NCBI RefSeq assembly: GCF_035762065.1
Contig: NZ_DASTPW010000028.1
Coordinates: 1 to 64,000 of the forward strand
Origin: Methylibium sp035762065
GTDB lineage: Bacteria > Pseudomonadota > Gammaproteobacteria > Burkholderiales > Burkholderiaceae_C
DNA: 64,000 bases
Direction of reading: 5' to 3'
The notes below the pieces were generated by a model. It was not told where the DNA came from. It did no database searches and saw only the letters and a program-made list of their open reading frames with translations. The position numbers and the translations under genes are program-made. Positions 26,018 through 34,896 of this stretch are shown here, piece by piece (positions within the stretch are counted from its first letter, which is position 1; every line of letters starts with the position of its first letter).

Positions 26018-26881
26018 ATGACGCCCCAGGCCTACGTCCAGAGCAAGGCTGCCGCGAGCGGCTCGAGCTTCTACTACACGTTCCTGTTCCTGCCGCCCGC
26101 GCGCCGCGAGGCGATCACCGCCTTCTATGCCTTCTGCCGCGAGGTGGACGACGTGGTGGACGAAGTCAGCGACCCCGGCGTGGCCGCGACCAAGCTCGCC
26201 TGGTGGCGCCAGGAAATCGCGAAGGCCTACGCCGGGGGGCCGCAGCATCCGGTGATGCAGGCGCTGATGCCGCACAGCGCGCGCTTCGGCATCCGGGCCG
26301 ATCACTTGCAGCAGGTGGTCGACGGCTGCGAGATGGACCTGAGCCAGACCCGCTACCTCGACGAGCCTGCACTGAAGCGCTACTGCCACCTGGTGGCTGG
26401 CATCGTCGGCGAGGTGTCCGCCGGCATCTTCGGCGCCGAGGACGGCGTGCCGATCGACGAGCCCACGCGCCGCTACGCGCACATGCTCGGGCTCGCCTTC
26501 CAGCTCACCAACATCATTCGCGACGTCGGCGACGACGCGCGGCGCGGGCGCATCTATTTGCCGGTCAGCGAGCTGCAGCGCTTCGACGTGAAGGCGAACG
26601 AGTTGCTCAAGCGCGAGCCACCCTGGGGCTACAGCGAACGCTTCGTCGCGCTGATGAAGTTCCAGGCCGAGCGCGCGCACCGCTGCTACGACGAAGCCTT
26701 GGCGCTGCTGCCGAGCGAGGCGCGCCGCGCGCAGCGGCCCGGGCTGATGATGGCGTCGATCTACCGCACGCTGCTGCGCGAGATCGAGGCCGACGACTTC
26801 CGCGTGCTGCACCAGCGCATCGCCTTGACGCCGCTGCGCAAGCTGTGGCTTGCCTGGAAGACGAACTGGAAGGAGCGGTGA
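26018..26881 (+). CDS. hpnD: presqualene diphosphate synthase HpnD
   Basis: 287-residue enzyme that condenses two farnesyl diphosphates to presqualene diphosphate, the first step of the HpnCDE route. Signatures: SSFYYTFLFLPPARREAI, the first aspartate motif EVDDVVDEV, CEMDLSQTRY, and the second motif QLTNIIRDVGDDARRGRIYLP. Start at 26018 gives MTPQAYVQSKAAASGSSFYY. The stop overlaps the hpnE start by four bases (GTGA), indicating translational coupling. Confidence 0.95.
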   Translation: MTPQAYVQSKAAASGSSFYYTFLFLPPARREAITAFYAFCREVDDVVDEVSDPGVAATKLAWWRQEIAKAYAGGPQHPVMQALMPHSARFGIRADHLQQVVDGCEMDLSQTRYLDEPALKRYCHLVAGIVGEVSAGIFGAEDGVPIDEPTRRYAHMLGLAFQLTNIIRDVGDDARRGRIYLPVSELQRFDVKANELLKREPPWGYSERFVALMKFQAERAHRCYDEALALLPSEARRAQRPGLMMASIYRTLLREIEADDFRVLHQRIALTPLRKLWLAWKTNWKER

Positions 26882-28197
26882 GCGAGCGCCGCATCGCCGT
26901 CGTCGGCGGCGGCTGGGCCGGGCTCGCGGCGGCGGTCGAGGCCACGTCGCGCGGCGCGGCCGTGACGCTCTACGAGATGGCGCCCGGCCTCGGCGGCCGC
27001 GCGCGCCGCATCGACGACGGCCGTACCGGCCCGGTGCTCGACAACGGCCAGCACATCCTGATCGGCGCCTACGTCCAGACGCTCGCGCTGATGCGGTGCG
27101 TCGGCGTCGAGCCCGACGCGGTGCTGCAGCGCATGCCGCTCACGCTGCTCGATGCGCAGGGCCGCGGCCTGCGGCTTCCGCCCGGCGCGCCGCTCGTCGC
27201 CTTCGTGCGCGGCGTGCTCGCCGCCCGGGGCTGGCCCTGGCGCGACCGGCTTGCGCTGCTGCGCGCCGCGTGGCGCTGGCAGCGCGCCGGCTTCCGTTGC
27301 GCCGACGATCTCACCGTCGAAGGGCTCGCCGCCGACCTGCCCGCGGCCCTTCGGCGCGACTTCATCGAGCCGCTGTGCGTCGCGGCGCTGAACACGCCGG
27401 CCGGCGTCGCCAGCGCGCGCGTTTTCCTCCGCGTGCTGCACGACGCGCTGTTCGCCGGCCCAGGCAGCGCGGACCTGCTGCTGCCGCGCGTCGACCTCGG
27501 CGCGCTCTTGCCCGACCCGGCGAGCGCCTGGCTCGAAGCGCGCGGGGCCCGCGTGCAGCGGCGCGCACGGGTGATGCGGCTGCAGCGCGAGGCGGCCGGG
27601 CGGTGGTCCGTCGCCGTCTCCGACGGCACCACGGCGACCTTCGATGCCGTGGTGCTCGCGTGCAGCAGCGTCGAGGCCGCGCGGCTGGCGGCCGAGCACG
27701 CGGCCCCGTGGGCCGAGCAGGCGGCGGCGCTGCCCCACGAGCCGATCGTCACGGTGCTGCTGCATGCGCCGGGCGCGCGCCTCGCCCAGCCGATGCTGGC
27801 GCTGGCGAGCACGGCGGCCGACGGCGACGCCCCCGCGCAGTTCGTCTTCGATCTCGGCCTGCTGCGCAGCGGCGAGCCGCGGGCGGCCGGTTGCCTCGCC
27901 TTCGTAATTAGCGGCGCGGCCGCCGCCATCGAGCGCGGGCTCGACCTCGTCGGTGCAGTCGTGCTCGCGCAGGCGCGGCGCCAGCTCGGCGCCAGGCTGG
28001 GCCACGCGCCGACGGTGCTGCGCGTGCTGGCCGACAAGCGCGCGACGCTGCGGTGCACGACGGGCCTGGCGCGACCGCCGGCGACGATCGCACCCGGGCT
28101 CGTCGCCGCCGGCGATCACATCGAAGGCCCCTATCCCTCGACGCTCGAAGGCGCGGTGCGGTCCGGAACGGCCACCGTCGGCTTGATCCTGCGCTAG
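26878..28197 (+). CDS. hpnE: hydroxysqualene dehydroxylase HpnE
   Basis: 439-residue FAD-dependent amine-oxidase-like enzyme that reduces hydroxysqualene to squalene, the last step of this three-gene route. The N-terminal dinucleotide-binding motif AVVGGGWAGLAAA is followed by LGGRARRIDD (FAD pyrophosphate region). DNGQHILIGAY is characteristic of HpnE. The C-terminal FAD-contact segment is GLVAAGDHIEGPYPSTLEGA. Start is a GTG at 26878 within the 4-base overlap with hpnD. The set hpnC-hpnD-hpnE is complete, but no squalene-hopene cyclase gene follows in this window. Confidence 0.94.
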   Translation: MSERRIAVVGGGWAGLAAAVEATSRGAAVTLYEMAPGLGGRARRIDDGRTGPVLDNGQHILIGAYVQTLALMRCVGVEPDAVLQRMPLTLLDAQGRGLRLPPGAPLVAFVRGVLAARGWPWRDRLALLRAAWRWQRAGFRCADDLTVEGLAADLPAALRRDFIEPLCVAALNTPAGVASARVFLRVLHDALFAGPGSADLLLPRVDLGALLPDPASAWLEARGARVQRRARVMRLQREAAGRWSVAVSDGTTATFDAVVLACSSVEAARLAAEHAAPWAEQAAALPHEPIVTVLLHAPGARLAQPMLALASTAADGDAPAQFVFDLGLLRSGEPRAAGCLAFVISGAAAAIERGLDLVGAVVLAQARRQLGARLGHAPTVLRVLADKRATLRCTTGLARPPATIAPGLVAAGDHIEGPYPSTLEGAVRSGTATVGLILR

Positions 28198-28245
28198 CCG
28201 CCACGAGGCTGCGGGCCGCGCGCGGAACCGAGTTCGCCGCCCCGC

Positions 28246-31200
28246 TCACCCGGCGCGGCCGGGCTCGACGCGAAGTCCGGCCGGCTCGGGCCATTCGACC
28301 AGCCGTCCCTCCCCGGTGATGAACGCGGCGCGCACCACGAAGCCCGGCTGCAGCCGGCGCACCGCGTCGGCATAGGCCACGAGCTGCTCACGGTAGGCCG
28401 GCACCGCCAACGGATCGCCGCGCAGCTTGTAGTCGAGCACCCACCACGTCTCGCGCTGGCCGGCGTCGCCGCGCAGCGCGACGAGCCGGTCGATGCGCAG
28501 CACCTGCCCCGCGCGGCCGACCGGCACCTCGTTGCCGGCCCAGGCGATGCGCGGCGGATCGAAGAAGCGGGCGCAGTCGGGGCTCGCGAGGATCGCGGCG
28601 GCGATGGACTCAATGCGCGCGGCGGCGTCGGCGGCGAGGCCGAACTCATCGGCCGCCGCGCGGGCCGCGGCCGGGATCGCCCCGGCTTGCGACGAGCCGC
28701 CGTGCCATTCGAGGACCCGATGCACCGCGCGCCCGAGTTGCGCCGCCTTGTCGTCTTCGGCCGGCGCGCTGCGCCGGGCGCCCACCGCCGCGACTTCACG
28801 TGCCGGCAAGCGCGGCAGTTCCAGCCACTCGACCTGTGCGAGCCGATCGGCCGGCGGCCGGGCTGCGGGCGGCGCCATCGCATGCGCCGCGACCGACTCG
28901 TCGCCACCGAGCGCCAGCACGACGCGCTGCCGCGGGCTTGGGCCGGGCGCCGCGACGTGCGGCGCGGTCGCGCTGAGCACCAGCAGTTCGCGCGCACGCG
29001 TCATCGCGACGTAGAGCGCGTTCAGCTCCTCGCGCGCGCGCCGCGCCGCCTCGGCCGCCGCGAAATCGGCCAGCGACGGCGGCAAGTCGGCCGCCACGAA
29101 GGCGCAACAGCTCGGGTGGTCGGCATCGGCCGGCCAGTCGATGGCCAGGCGCGGGCCGTCGGCCTTCGGCGCCTGCGGCTCGGTGTCGATGAGGAACACT
29201 GCACGCGCTTCGAGGCCCTTGGCGCCATGGATGGTCAGCAGCTGCACCGCCCGCTCCTCGGCCAGGGTGGGCAGCAGCACGCGCCGACGGCGCAGCGCAC
29301 GCACGAAGTTGTAGGGCGTCGCGTAGCGCGCGCCGTCGAGCTTGAGCGCTTCGGCCAGCAGCGCGTCGATCGCGCGCAGGCCGAGCGCGCGCGCTGCCGG
29401 CGGCAGCGCGGCGGCGTAGCGCGCGCGGACCCCGCCTTCGAAGACGATGCGGTCGAGCAGGTCGTGCGGCGGCAACCGCCCGGCGGCTTCGCGCCAGGCC
29501 GGCAGCAGCGTGCTCGCGCGCGCCAGCGCGGGCGATGCGGCACGGCCTTCGAGCAGCGCGTCCCACCAGGTGCCGCCGCGCTCGCGCACCGCGAGCGCGA
29601 GGGCGATCAGGTCGTCGTCGCTGGCGCCGAACACCGGGCTTCTCAGCGCGCGCGCGAGCGCGAGATCCTGCGTCGGCAGCACCAGCGCATCGAGCAGCGC
29701 GAGCAGGTCCGCGACCTCGGGTGCGGCGTCGAGCCGGCGTTCTTCAGGCAGCACGTGCGCGATGCCGCGCTCGCGCAGCGCCTGCGCGACCCAGCCCAGC
29801 GCGACGCGCTTGCGCCCGAGCACCAGCACCTCGTCCGGCGCGTGGCCCTCGTGCTGCACGAGCTGCGCGATCGCGTCGGCGACGCGGCGGGCTTCCACGA
29901 GCCGCAGCGCCTCTTCCGCCTCGACGCGCGGGGTGGTCAGCGTGTCGCGCCACCCGGGTGCGAACGCCGCGGCACGCTCGCGCTCCGGCCGCTGCGTCAC
30001 CGGCAGCAGGCGGACGGCGCCGGGCGCGTCGAGCGCGGCGGTGGTGTGCGGGCGAAAGCCGTCGAACTCGCCGAGCTCCTGTGCGCGCGTGAACACCGCG
30101 TTCATCGCCTCGACGATCGCCGGCGCGTTGCGGCGCGTGTGGTCGCAGGCGAGGTGCGCGCCTTGCAGGCCCTCGACGACGAACTCGCGCGCCCGCACGA
30201 ACACGCGCGGGTCGGCACGGCGAAAGCCGTAGATGCTCTGCTTGGGATCGCCGACGACGAACAGCGACAGTGGCCGCTGCCCGCTCGCGCCGCCGCCCGC
30301 GCCTGCGTACCCGGCGAGCCAGGCTTCGAGCGTGCGCCACTGCAGCGGGCTGGTGTCCTGGAACTCGTCGATCAGCAGGTGGCGGATGCGGGTGTCGAGC
30401 CGCTGCTGCACCCAGGCGGCGAGCTCGGCATCGGCCAGCAGCGCGGCGGCGCACAGCTCCAGGTCGGCCATGTCGGCCAGCCCGCGCTGGCGCTTCACCG
30501 CGGCATACGCCGCGAGCAGTGCCCGCGCGAGCCGCACCAGCCGCGCGTGCGCCCCGTGCGCCTCCTGTTGCCGGTGCGCCTCGGCGATGCCGCGCAGCGC
30601 GTCGCAGGCGTCGAGCTGCGCCGGGAAATCGCCGAGCTTGCGCGGCTCGCCCTGCTTCGTGTGCAGCGCGATCCAGATCGCCGCGAAAGCCTCGGCATCG
30701 CCGGTCAGCGCCAGGCCGGCTTCCAGCGCCTGCGCGGCGTCGACCGCCTTCTTGCCGCCGCAGCCGAGCTCACGCGCCAGCGCCTGCAGCCGCGCGACGA
30801 GCGCCGCCTCGCGCAGCGCGCCGTGCGGCGTGTCGAAGGCGGCGAGCCCGGGCCACAGCACCGCGGCGGCCGGCACGCTGGCTTCGAGCGTGCCGGCCGC
30901 GTCGGCGCGCTCGAACTCGATGCGCTGGTCGATCGCCGCCTCGAGCCAGCCGGCGAGCTTCTGCCGGCCGTGCAGCGCGACGAGCTCGGCGTAGTCGGCC
31001 CGCAGGCCGGCGTCGGCCGCGACCGCGCGCAGGAAGCGGCGCGTGTAGGCGGGGCGCAGGTCCTCGCGGTCTTCGAGCGTGTCGACGTCGGGATGCAGGC
31101 CAAGCGGTTCGAGCAGCGCGATCGGGGCCGCGCGCATCAGCTGCCCGAACCAGCCGTGGAAGGTGCGGATCTCGACGCCACGGCCGGCCGCGAGCAGGCT

Positions 31201-31557
31201 CGGGTAAAGCGCGCCGAGCGGCGCCTGCAGCGCCTCGGCTTCCGCTTCGGTGCAGCCGCGCTGGCGCAGCGCTTCGCGACGCGCCTCGGGCGTCGCCAGC
31301 GCGAACTCGCGCAGCCACTGCTGCAGGCGCTCGCGCATTTCGCCGGCGGCCTTGCGGGTGAAGGTGATCGCGAGGATCTCCCCCGGCTCGGCGCCGGCGA
31401 GCAGCGCGCGCAGGATGCGCGAAACCAGCATCCAGGTCTTGCCGGCGCCGGCGCAGGCTTCGACGACGACGCTGCGGCGCGGGTCGCATGCACTGCGGTA
31501 AAAGGCGCGGGCCTCGACCTGGCGGCCGTCGATGCGGTAGGCGAGCGTGGCGCTCAT
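28246..31557 (-). CDS. addA: AddA-type UvrD helicase-nuclease
   Basis: 1103-residue DNA double-strand-break processing enzyme. Walker A ACAGAGKTWML near residue 34 and motif Ia ITFTRKAAGEMRERL start the SF1A helicase. Motif II/III appears as LLIDEFQDTSPLQW, then VVGDPKQSIYGFR, and a late motif QLLTIHGAKGLEA. The C-terminal PD-(D/E)XK nuclease shows LRIDRLVAL and VLDYKLRGDP. Start ATG at 31557 lies inside a 4-base overlap (ATGA) with the upstream gene. Together with that gene it resembles an AddAB/RexAB system, used instead of RecBCD to create recombination-ready ends. The UvrD-plus-nuclease architecture is clear; the name addA follows from pairing. Confidence 0.88.
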   Translation of the reverse strand: MSATLAYRIDGRQVEARAFYRSACDPRRSVVVEACAGAGKTWMLVSRILRALLAGAEPGEILAITFTRKAAGEMRERLQQWLREFALATPEARREALRQRGCTEAEAEALQAPLGALYPSLLAAGRGVEIRTFHGWFGQLMRAAPIALLEPLGLHPDVDTLEDREDLRPAYTRRFLRAVAADAGLRADYAELVALHGRQKLAGWLEAAIDQRIEFERADAAGTLEASVPAAAVLWPGLAAFDTPHGALREAALVARLQALARELGCGGKKAVDAAQALEAGLALTGDAEAFAAIWIALHTKQGEPRKLGDFPAQLDACDALRGIAEAHRQQEAHGAHARLVRLARALLAAYAAVKRQRGLADMADLELCAAALLADAELAAWVQQRLDTRIRHLLIDEFQDTSPLQWRTLEAWLAGYAGAGGGASGQRPLSLFVVGDPKQSIYGFRRADPRVFVRAREFVVEGLQGAHLACDHTRRNAPAIVEAMNAVFTRAQELGEFDGFRPHTTAALDAPGAVRLLPVTQRPERERAAAFAPGWRDTLTTPRVEAEEALRLVEARRVADAIAQLVQHEGHAPDEVLVLGRKRVALGWVAQALRERGIAHVLPEERRLDAAPEVADLLALLDALVLPTQDLALARALRSPVFGASDDDLIALALAVRERGGTWWDALLEGRAASPALARASTLLPAWREAAGRLPPHDLLDRIVFEGGVRARYAAALPPAARALGLRAIDALLAEALKLDGARYATPYNFVRALRRRRVLLPTLAEERAVQLLTIHGAKGLEARAVFLIDTEPQAPKADGPRLAIDWPADADHPSCCAFVAADLPPSLADFAAAEAARRAREELNALYVAMTRARELLVLSATAPHVAAPGPSPRQRVVLALGGDESVAAHAMAPPAARPPADRLAQVEWLELPRLPAREVAAVGARRSAPAEDDKAAQLGRAVHRVLEWHGGSSQAGAIPAAARAAADEFGLAADAAARIESIAAAILASPDCARFFDPPRIAWAGNEVPVGRAGQVLRIDRLVALRGDAGQRETWWVLDYKLRGDPLAVPAYREQLVAYADAVRRLQPGFVVRAAFITGEGRLVEWPEPAGLRVEPGRAG

Positions 31558-34169
31558 CGCGGGGCGGCCTCGTCGACCGGCCAGAAATCGCGCCGGCACA
31601 GGCCGCGTGCGGCGCAGTGTTCGCAGGCGCGGGCTTCTCCCAGCGCGGGCAAGGTGGCGCCGTCGGCGAGGCGCTCGAAATCGTCGGCCAGGCCTTCGAG
31701 CAGCGCGGCGCCGGAGGCCTCGACCTGCGGATGCGGCACCAGCTCGGGCGACTTGTTGGTGTCGAGCGCGAGGTAGGCCGCCTCCAGCCCGCCGGGCGGC
31801 TCGCCCTCCGTCGCGCTGAGCAACGCGGCGTAGAAGGCCAGCTGCGTGTCTTCGAGGGGCTCGCGCACGCGCGTCTTCAGGCCCGCGGCGGCGCTGGCCT
31901 TGTAGTCGAGGATGCGCATGCGCCGGCCTCGGGCCGGCACGGTCTTCGCGTCAACGCGGTCGATGCGGCCGCGCCAGGCGGGCATCGCGCGCGCGGCGCC
32001 GGGCAGCTTGACGGCATCGAGCGCGAGCGGCCATTCGTGCCGCTCGACGCGCCAGCCGGCCGCCTCCTGCTCGCGCAACCAGGCGAGGTAGCGCGGCGCG
32101 AAGGCGGCGAAGGCGAGCTCGAAAGGCAGGAAGTCTTCGTCGTCGCGCACAAGGGCGGCGATCGCCTCGCGCGCCGCGGCGGCGAGATGCGCCTCGTCCT
32201 GCCCGGGCTGCGCCGGGTCGCGACGCTCGTGGAAGTCCTTCAGCAGCGCATGCAGCCACGAGCCGTGCTCGCGGGCATCGACGGCGTCGTCCAGTTCCTC
32301 GGCTTGCGCGAGCCCGAGCATGCGCAGCGCGAAGTACCGGTAGGGGCAGGCACGCATCGCTTCGTAGGCGGTGGCGCTGACATCGGCCGGCACGAGCGCC
32401 GGCGCGCGCGGCGCCGGGCGGCCGATGGGTGCGGCGGCCGTGGATCGCAGCTCGCGGGTGTCGTCGGCCGCGACGAGCGGCTGGCCGGCGCGTTCCGCCG
32501 CCCACGCCAGTTCGAGCAGCGGCGCCGCGGGCAGAACGCGCTCGCTGCCTTCGCCGTGTCGCACGAAGAACGAGGCGCGCGGCACGCGCAGCAGTTGCGC
32601 GAAGGCGCGGCGTTCGGCATCGCGCCGCTGCGCGTCGGTCGGCACGCCGAGCGCGCGCGCGGTGGCTTCGCCGAGCAACGAAGGCGAGCCCGGCGCGCCG
32701 AGGTGCTGCGCATCGGCGCCGGGGCAGACGACCGCCGCGAACGGCCGCAGCGCAGCGCGCGCGAGCGGCGTGATCACGACCTGCGCCTCGGCGGCGGCCG
32801 AGGGCCGGAACGCGACCGACTCCAGCACCTGGCGGACCCAGCCCGCGAACGCGCTCGCGTCGAGCTCGATCGCGGCCAGCGGCGCGGGCCAGCCGGGCTC
32901 GAAACGCAAGGCGTCGAGCACCTGCGCGCCGGCGGCATCCTCGGCGAGCAGGTCGAGCAGGCCGGCGCGCCGCAGCGCCTCGCGCAAGCGCTGCAGCCAT
33001 TCGCCGAGCGGCCGCGCGTCGTCCGCACGCAGGGCTCGCGCGATGTCGAGCCAGTGCTGCCGCAACGGCTGCCAGCGGGCCTCGATGGCCTCGGCCTCCA
33101 GGCGCGCGAGCGAGGCGATGCCGCGGCGACGCAGCCAGGCTTCGAAGCCGTGCAGGCCGAGCGCCGCGGCGGCGGGGCCCTGGGTCATCGCGTCGAGCCA
33201 GTCGTCGGCCGATGCGCCGGGCTGCGCGGCGCGCAGCAGCGCGACGACGGCCGCGCCTGCGCGTGTGGTGGAAAGCATCCAGCCGCTTTCGTCGTCGATC
33301 GCGACCGCTTGCCGATCGAGCAGCGCGCGCACGCGGCGCAGCAGCACGCGATCGAGCGCGATCAGCGCGACCGGCGCCTCGCCGCGCGCGAGATGCGCAA
33401 GCACCTGAGCCGCGCTGCGTTGCGCTTCGTCCTCGAAATCGCGGCAGGTGGTGAGGCGGCGCTCGGCGGCGGGCCAGCCAGCCGCGTCGTCGAGCGGCAC
33501 ATCGGCGTCGAGCCAGAGCGCCGGGGTCGACGCGTCCGACGCCATCCACGCCGCGACCGCCGGATCGACTGCGCCGAGGCGCAGCGCGACGCGCGCGGCC
33601 GGACGGCTTGCGTGCAGCGCGTCCGCCGGCGTCGCGCCCGCGCGCAGCGACCACGACAAGGCGAAGGCGGCGAGCATCGATTCGGCCGAGCCGCCGGCCG
33701 GCAGCTCGCGCCGTGCCGTTTTTGTCCAGGCCGAGCGCCCGGGCTCGGGCAGCGCCAGCCGCGCGTACGCCAGCGCGTGCGTCGTTTCGACGACGCGGCG
33801 CACGATGGCGTCGAAGCGCAGCGGGTCGTCGGTCGTGGCGCGCGGCAGCCGTTCCCGCAGCGCGCCGGAGACGGCGAGCGCATCGACCAGCGGATCGAAG
33901 CTCGGCGCGCCGGCCTCGGGCGGCAGCGGCGGCGCACTGCGGCGAGCGAGCGTCTGCGTTGTCTCGAAACGCGGCATCCAGGGCGCGTCGGGCAACGCGG
34001 CCCAGGCCGCTTCGGCGAGCGCAAGGTGCTGGGCGAAGGGCAGCAGCACCAGCAGGTCGCGCGTGGGGAGCCCCTGCGCGCGCGCGAACGCTGCGATGTG
34101 GCGCACCAGTTCGGGCCAAGCTTCGCCGGCGCCGAGCCGCACGACGGGCGCCGTATGCTCGTCAGTCAT
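31554..34169 (-). CDS. addB: AddB-like PD-(D/E)XK nuclease subunit
   Basis: 871-residue partner of the helicase-nuclease downstream. The N-terminal part is a degenerate helicase-like fold without a clear Walker A. The C-terminal nuclease shows MRACPYRYFALRMLG, WRGRIDRVDAK, RILDYKASAA, and a terminal CEHCAARGLC cluster. The first cysteine (MRAC) plus the three late cysteines have the spacing of the iron-sulphur-cluster-stabilised AddB nuclease. Shorter than Bacillus AddB (about 1160 residues), as is usual for proteobacterial versions. Stop and next start overlap by four bases. Divergent from trxA with 154 bp between starts. Confidence 0.83.
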   Translation of the reverse strand: MTDEHTAPVVRLGAGEAWPELVRHIAAFARAQGLPTRDLLVLLPFAQHLALAEAAWAALPDAPWMPRFETTQTLARRSAPPLPPEAGAPSFDPLVDALAVSGALRERLPRATTDDPLRFDAIVRRVVETTHALAYARLALPEPGRSAWTKTARRELPAGGSAESMLAAFALSWSLRAGATPADALHASRPAARVALRLGAVDPAVAAWMASDASTPALWLDADVPLDDAAGWPAAERRLTTCRDFEDEAQRSAAQVLAHLARGEAPVALIALDRVLLRRVRALLDRQAVAIDDESGWMLSTTRAGAAVVALLRAAQPGASADDWLDAMTQGPAAAALGLHGFEAWLRRRGIASLARLEAEAIEARWQPLRQHWLDIARALRADDARPLGEWLQRLREALRRAGLLDLLAEDAAGAQVLDALRFEPGWPAPLAAIELDASAFAGWVRQVLESVAFRPSAAAEAQVVITPLARAALRPFAAVVCPGADAQHLGAPGSPSLLGEATARALGVPTDAQRRDAERRAFAQLLRVPRASFFVRHGEGSERVLPAAPLLELAWAAERAGQPLVAADDTRELRSTAAAPIGRPAPRAPALVPADVSATAYEAMRACPYRYFALRMLGLAQAEELDDAVDAREHGSWLHALLKDFHERRDPAQPGQDEAHLAAAAREAIAALVRDDEDFLPFELAFAAFAPRYLAWLREQEAAGWRVERHEWPLALDAVKLPGAARAMPAWRGRIDRVDAKTVPARGRRMRILDYKASAAAGLKTRVREPLEDTQLAFYAALLSATEGEPPGGLEAAYLALDTNKSPELVPHPQVEASGAALLEGLADDFERLADGATLPALGEARACEHCAARGLCRRDFWPVDEAAPR

Positions 34170-34323
34170 GGCAGCCGTGCTCGCGCAAGCGCCCGGCCGC
34201 TAAGCCCGCGATAGCCGGCGCCGCTTTCGCAGGGCCGGCGCCGCGAAGGCCCTGTGCCAAAATCAGTGAGCATTTTTCGGCCGTGCAAGCGTCGCGCGGC
34301 AGCGCCTTCCCGAGGACATTCCG

Positions 34324-34653
34324 ATGGCCAGCGAACTGATCAAGCATGTGTCCGATGCGTCGTTCGACGACGACGTGATGAAGTCCGGCAAGCCGGTCCT
34401 GGTCGATTACTGGGCCGAGTGGTGCGGCCCGTGCAAGATGATCGCGCCCATCCTCGACGAAGTCGCCAAGGATTACGACGGCAAGCTGCAGATTGCCAAG
34501 ATGAACGTCGACGAGAACCGCGACGTGCCTGCGAAGTACGGCATCCGCGGCATCCCGACGCTGATGCTCTTCAAGGACGGCCAGCTTGCCGCGACCAAGG
34601 TCGGCGCCCTGTCGAAGTCCCAGTTGACCGCCTTCCTCGACGGCAACCTATAA
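34324..34653 (+). CDS. trxA: thioredoxin 1
   Basis: 109-residue cytoplasmic disulfide reductase. Active site WCGPCK with Cys34 and Cys37; GIRGIPTLMLFKDG contains the cis-proline loop. Length and order are standard for TrxA. The usual neighbour rho follows on the same strand. Its TAA stop codon lies inside the predicted -10 box for rho. Confidence 0.98.
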   Translation: MASELIKHVSDASFDDDVMKSGKPVLVDYWAEWCGPCKMIAPILDEVAKDYDGKLQIAKMNVDENRDVPAKYGIRGIPTLMLFKDGQLAATKVGALSKSQLTAFLDGNL

Positions 34654-34654
34654 T
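34624..34654 (+). promoter_or_regulatory. rho promoter overlapping the trxA 3' end
   Basis: TTGACC (34624-34629) and TATAAT (34649-34654) separated by 19 bp. The -10 is a perfect consensus and contains the trxA stop codon. It predicts a rho leader of about 235 nt with an inverted repeat (GAGGCC/GGCCTC within 34670-34695), which could serve the known autoregulation of rho by attenuation. Confidence 0.6.
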
Positions 34655-34896
34655 TTCGCGCATTCGAGCTCGAGGCCGGAGACCCGCGGCCTCGGTGCTT
34701 CGAGCGACAAGCCTTCCTGCCACGTTCGTCGTTCGATACGTCGCGGGCAACGGCTCCTCCCCCAGCATTCCAGAACCGCATTTCGGTCCCGTCGCGTGAG
34801 CGGCGGCTCTCGGATCGGCCGACCCGGATTCCAGCGTCCGGGCCGCCTTCGGCGCCAGCGCAGTCGCGCGCGCCGCTCACCTGCAAGGTGCCCAGC

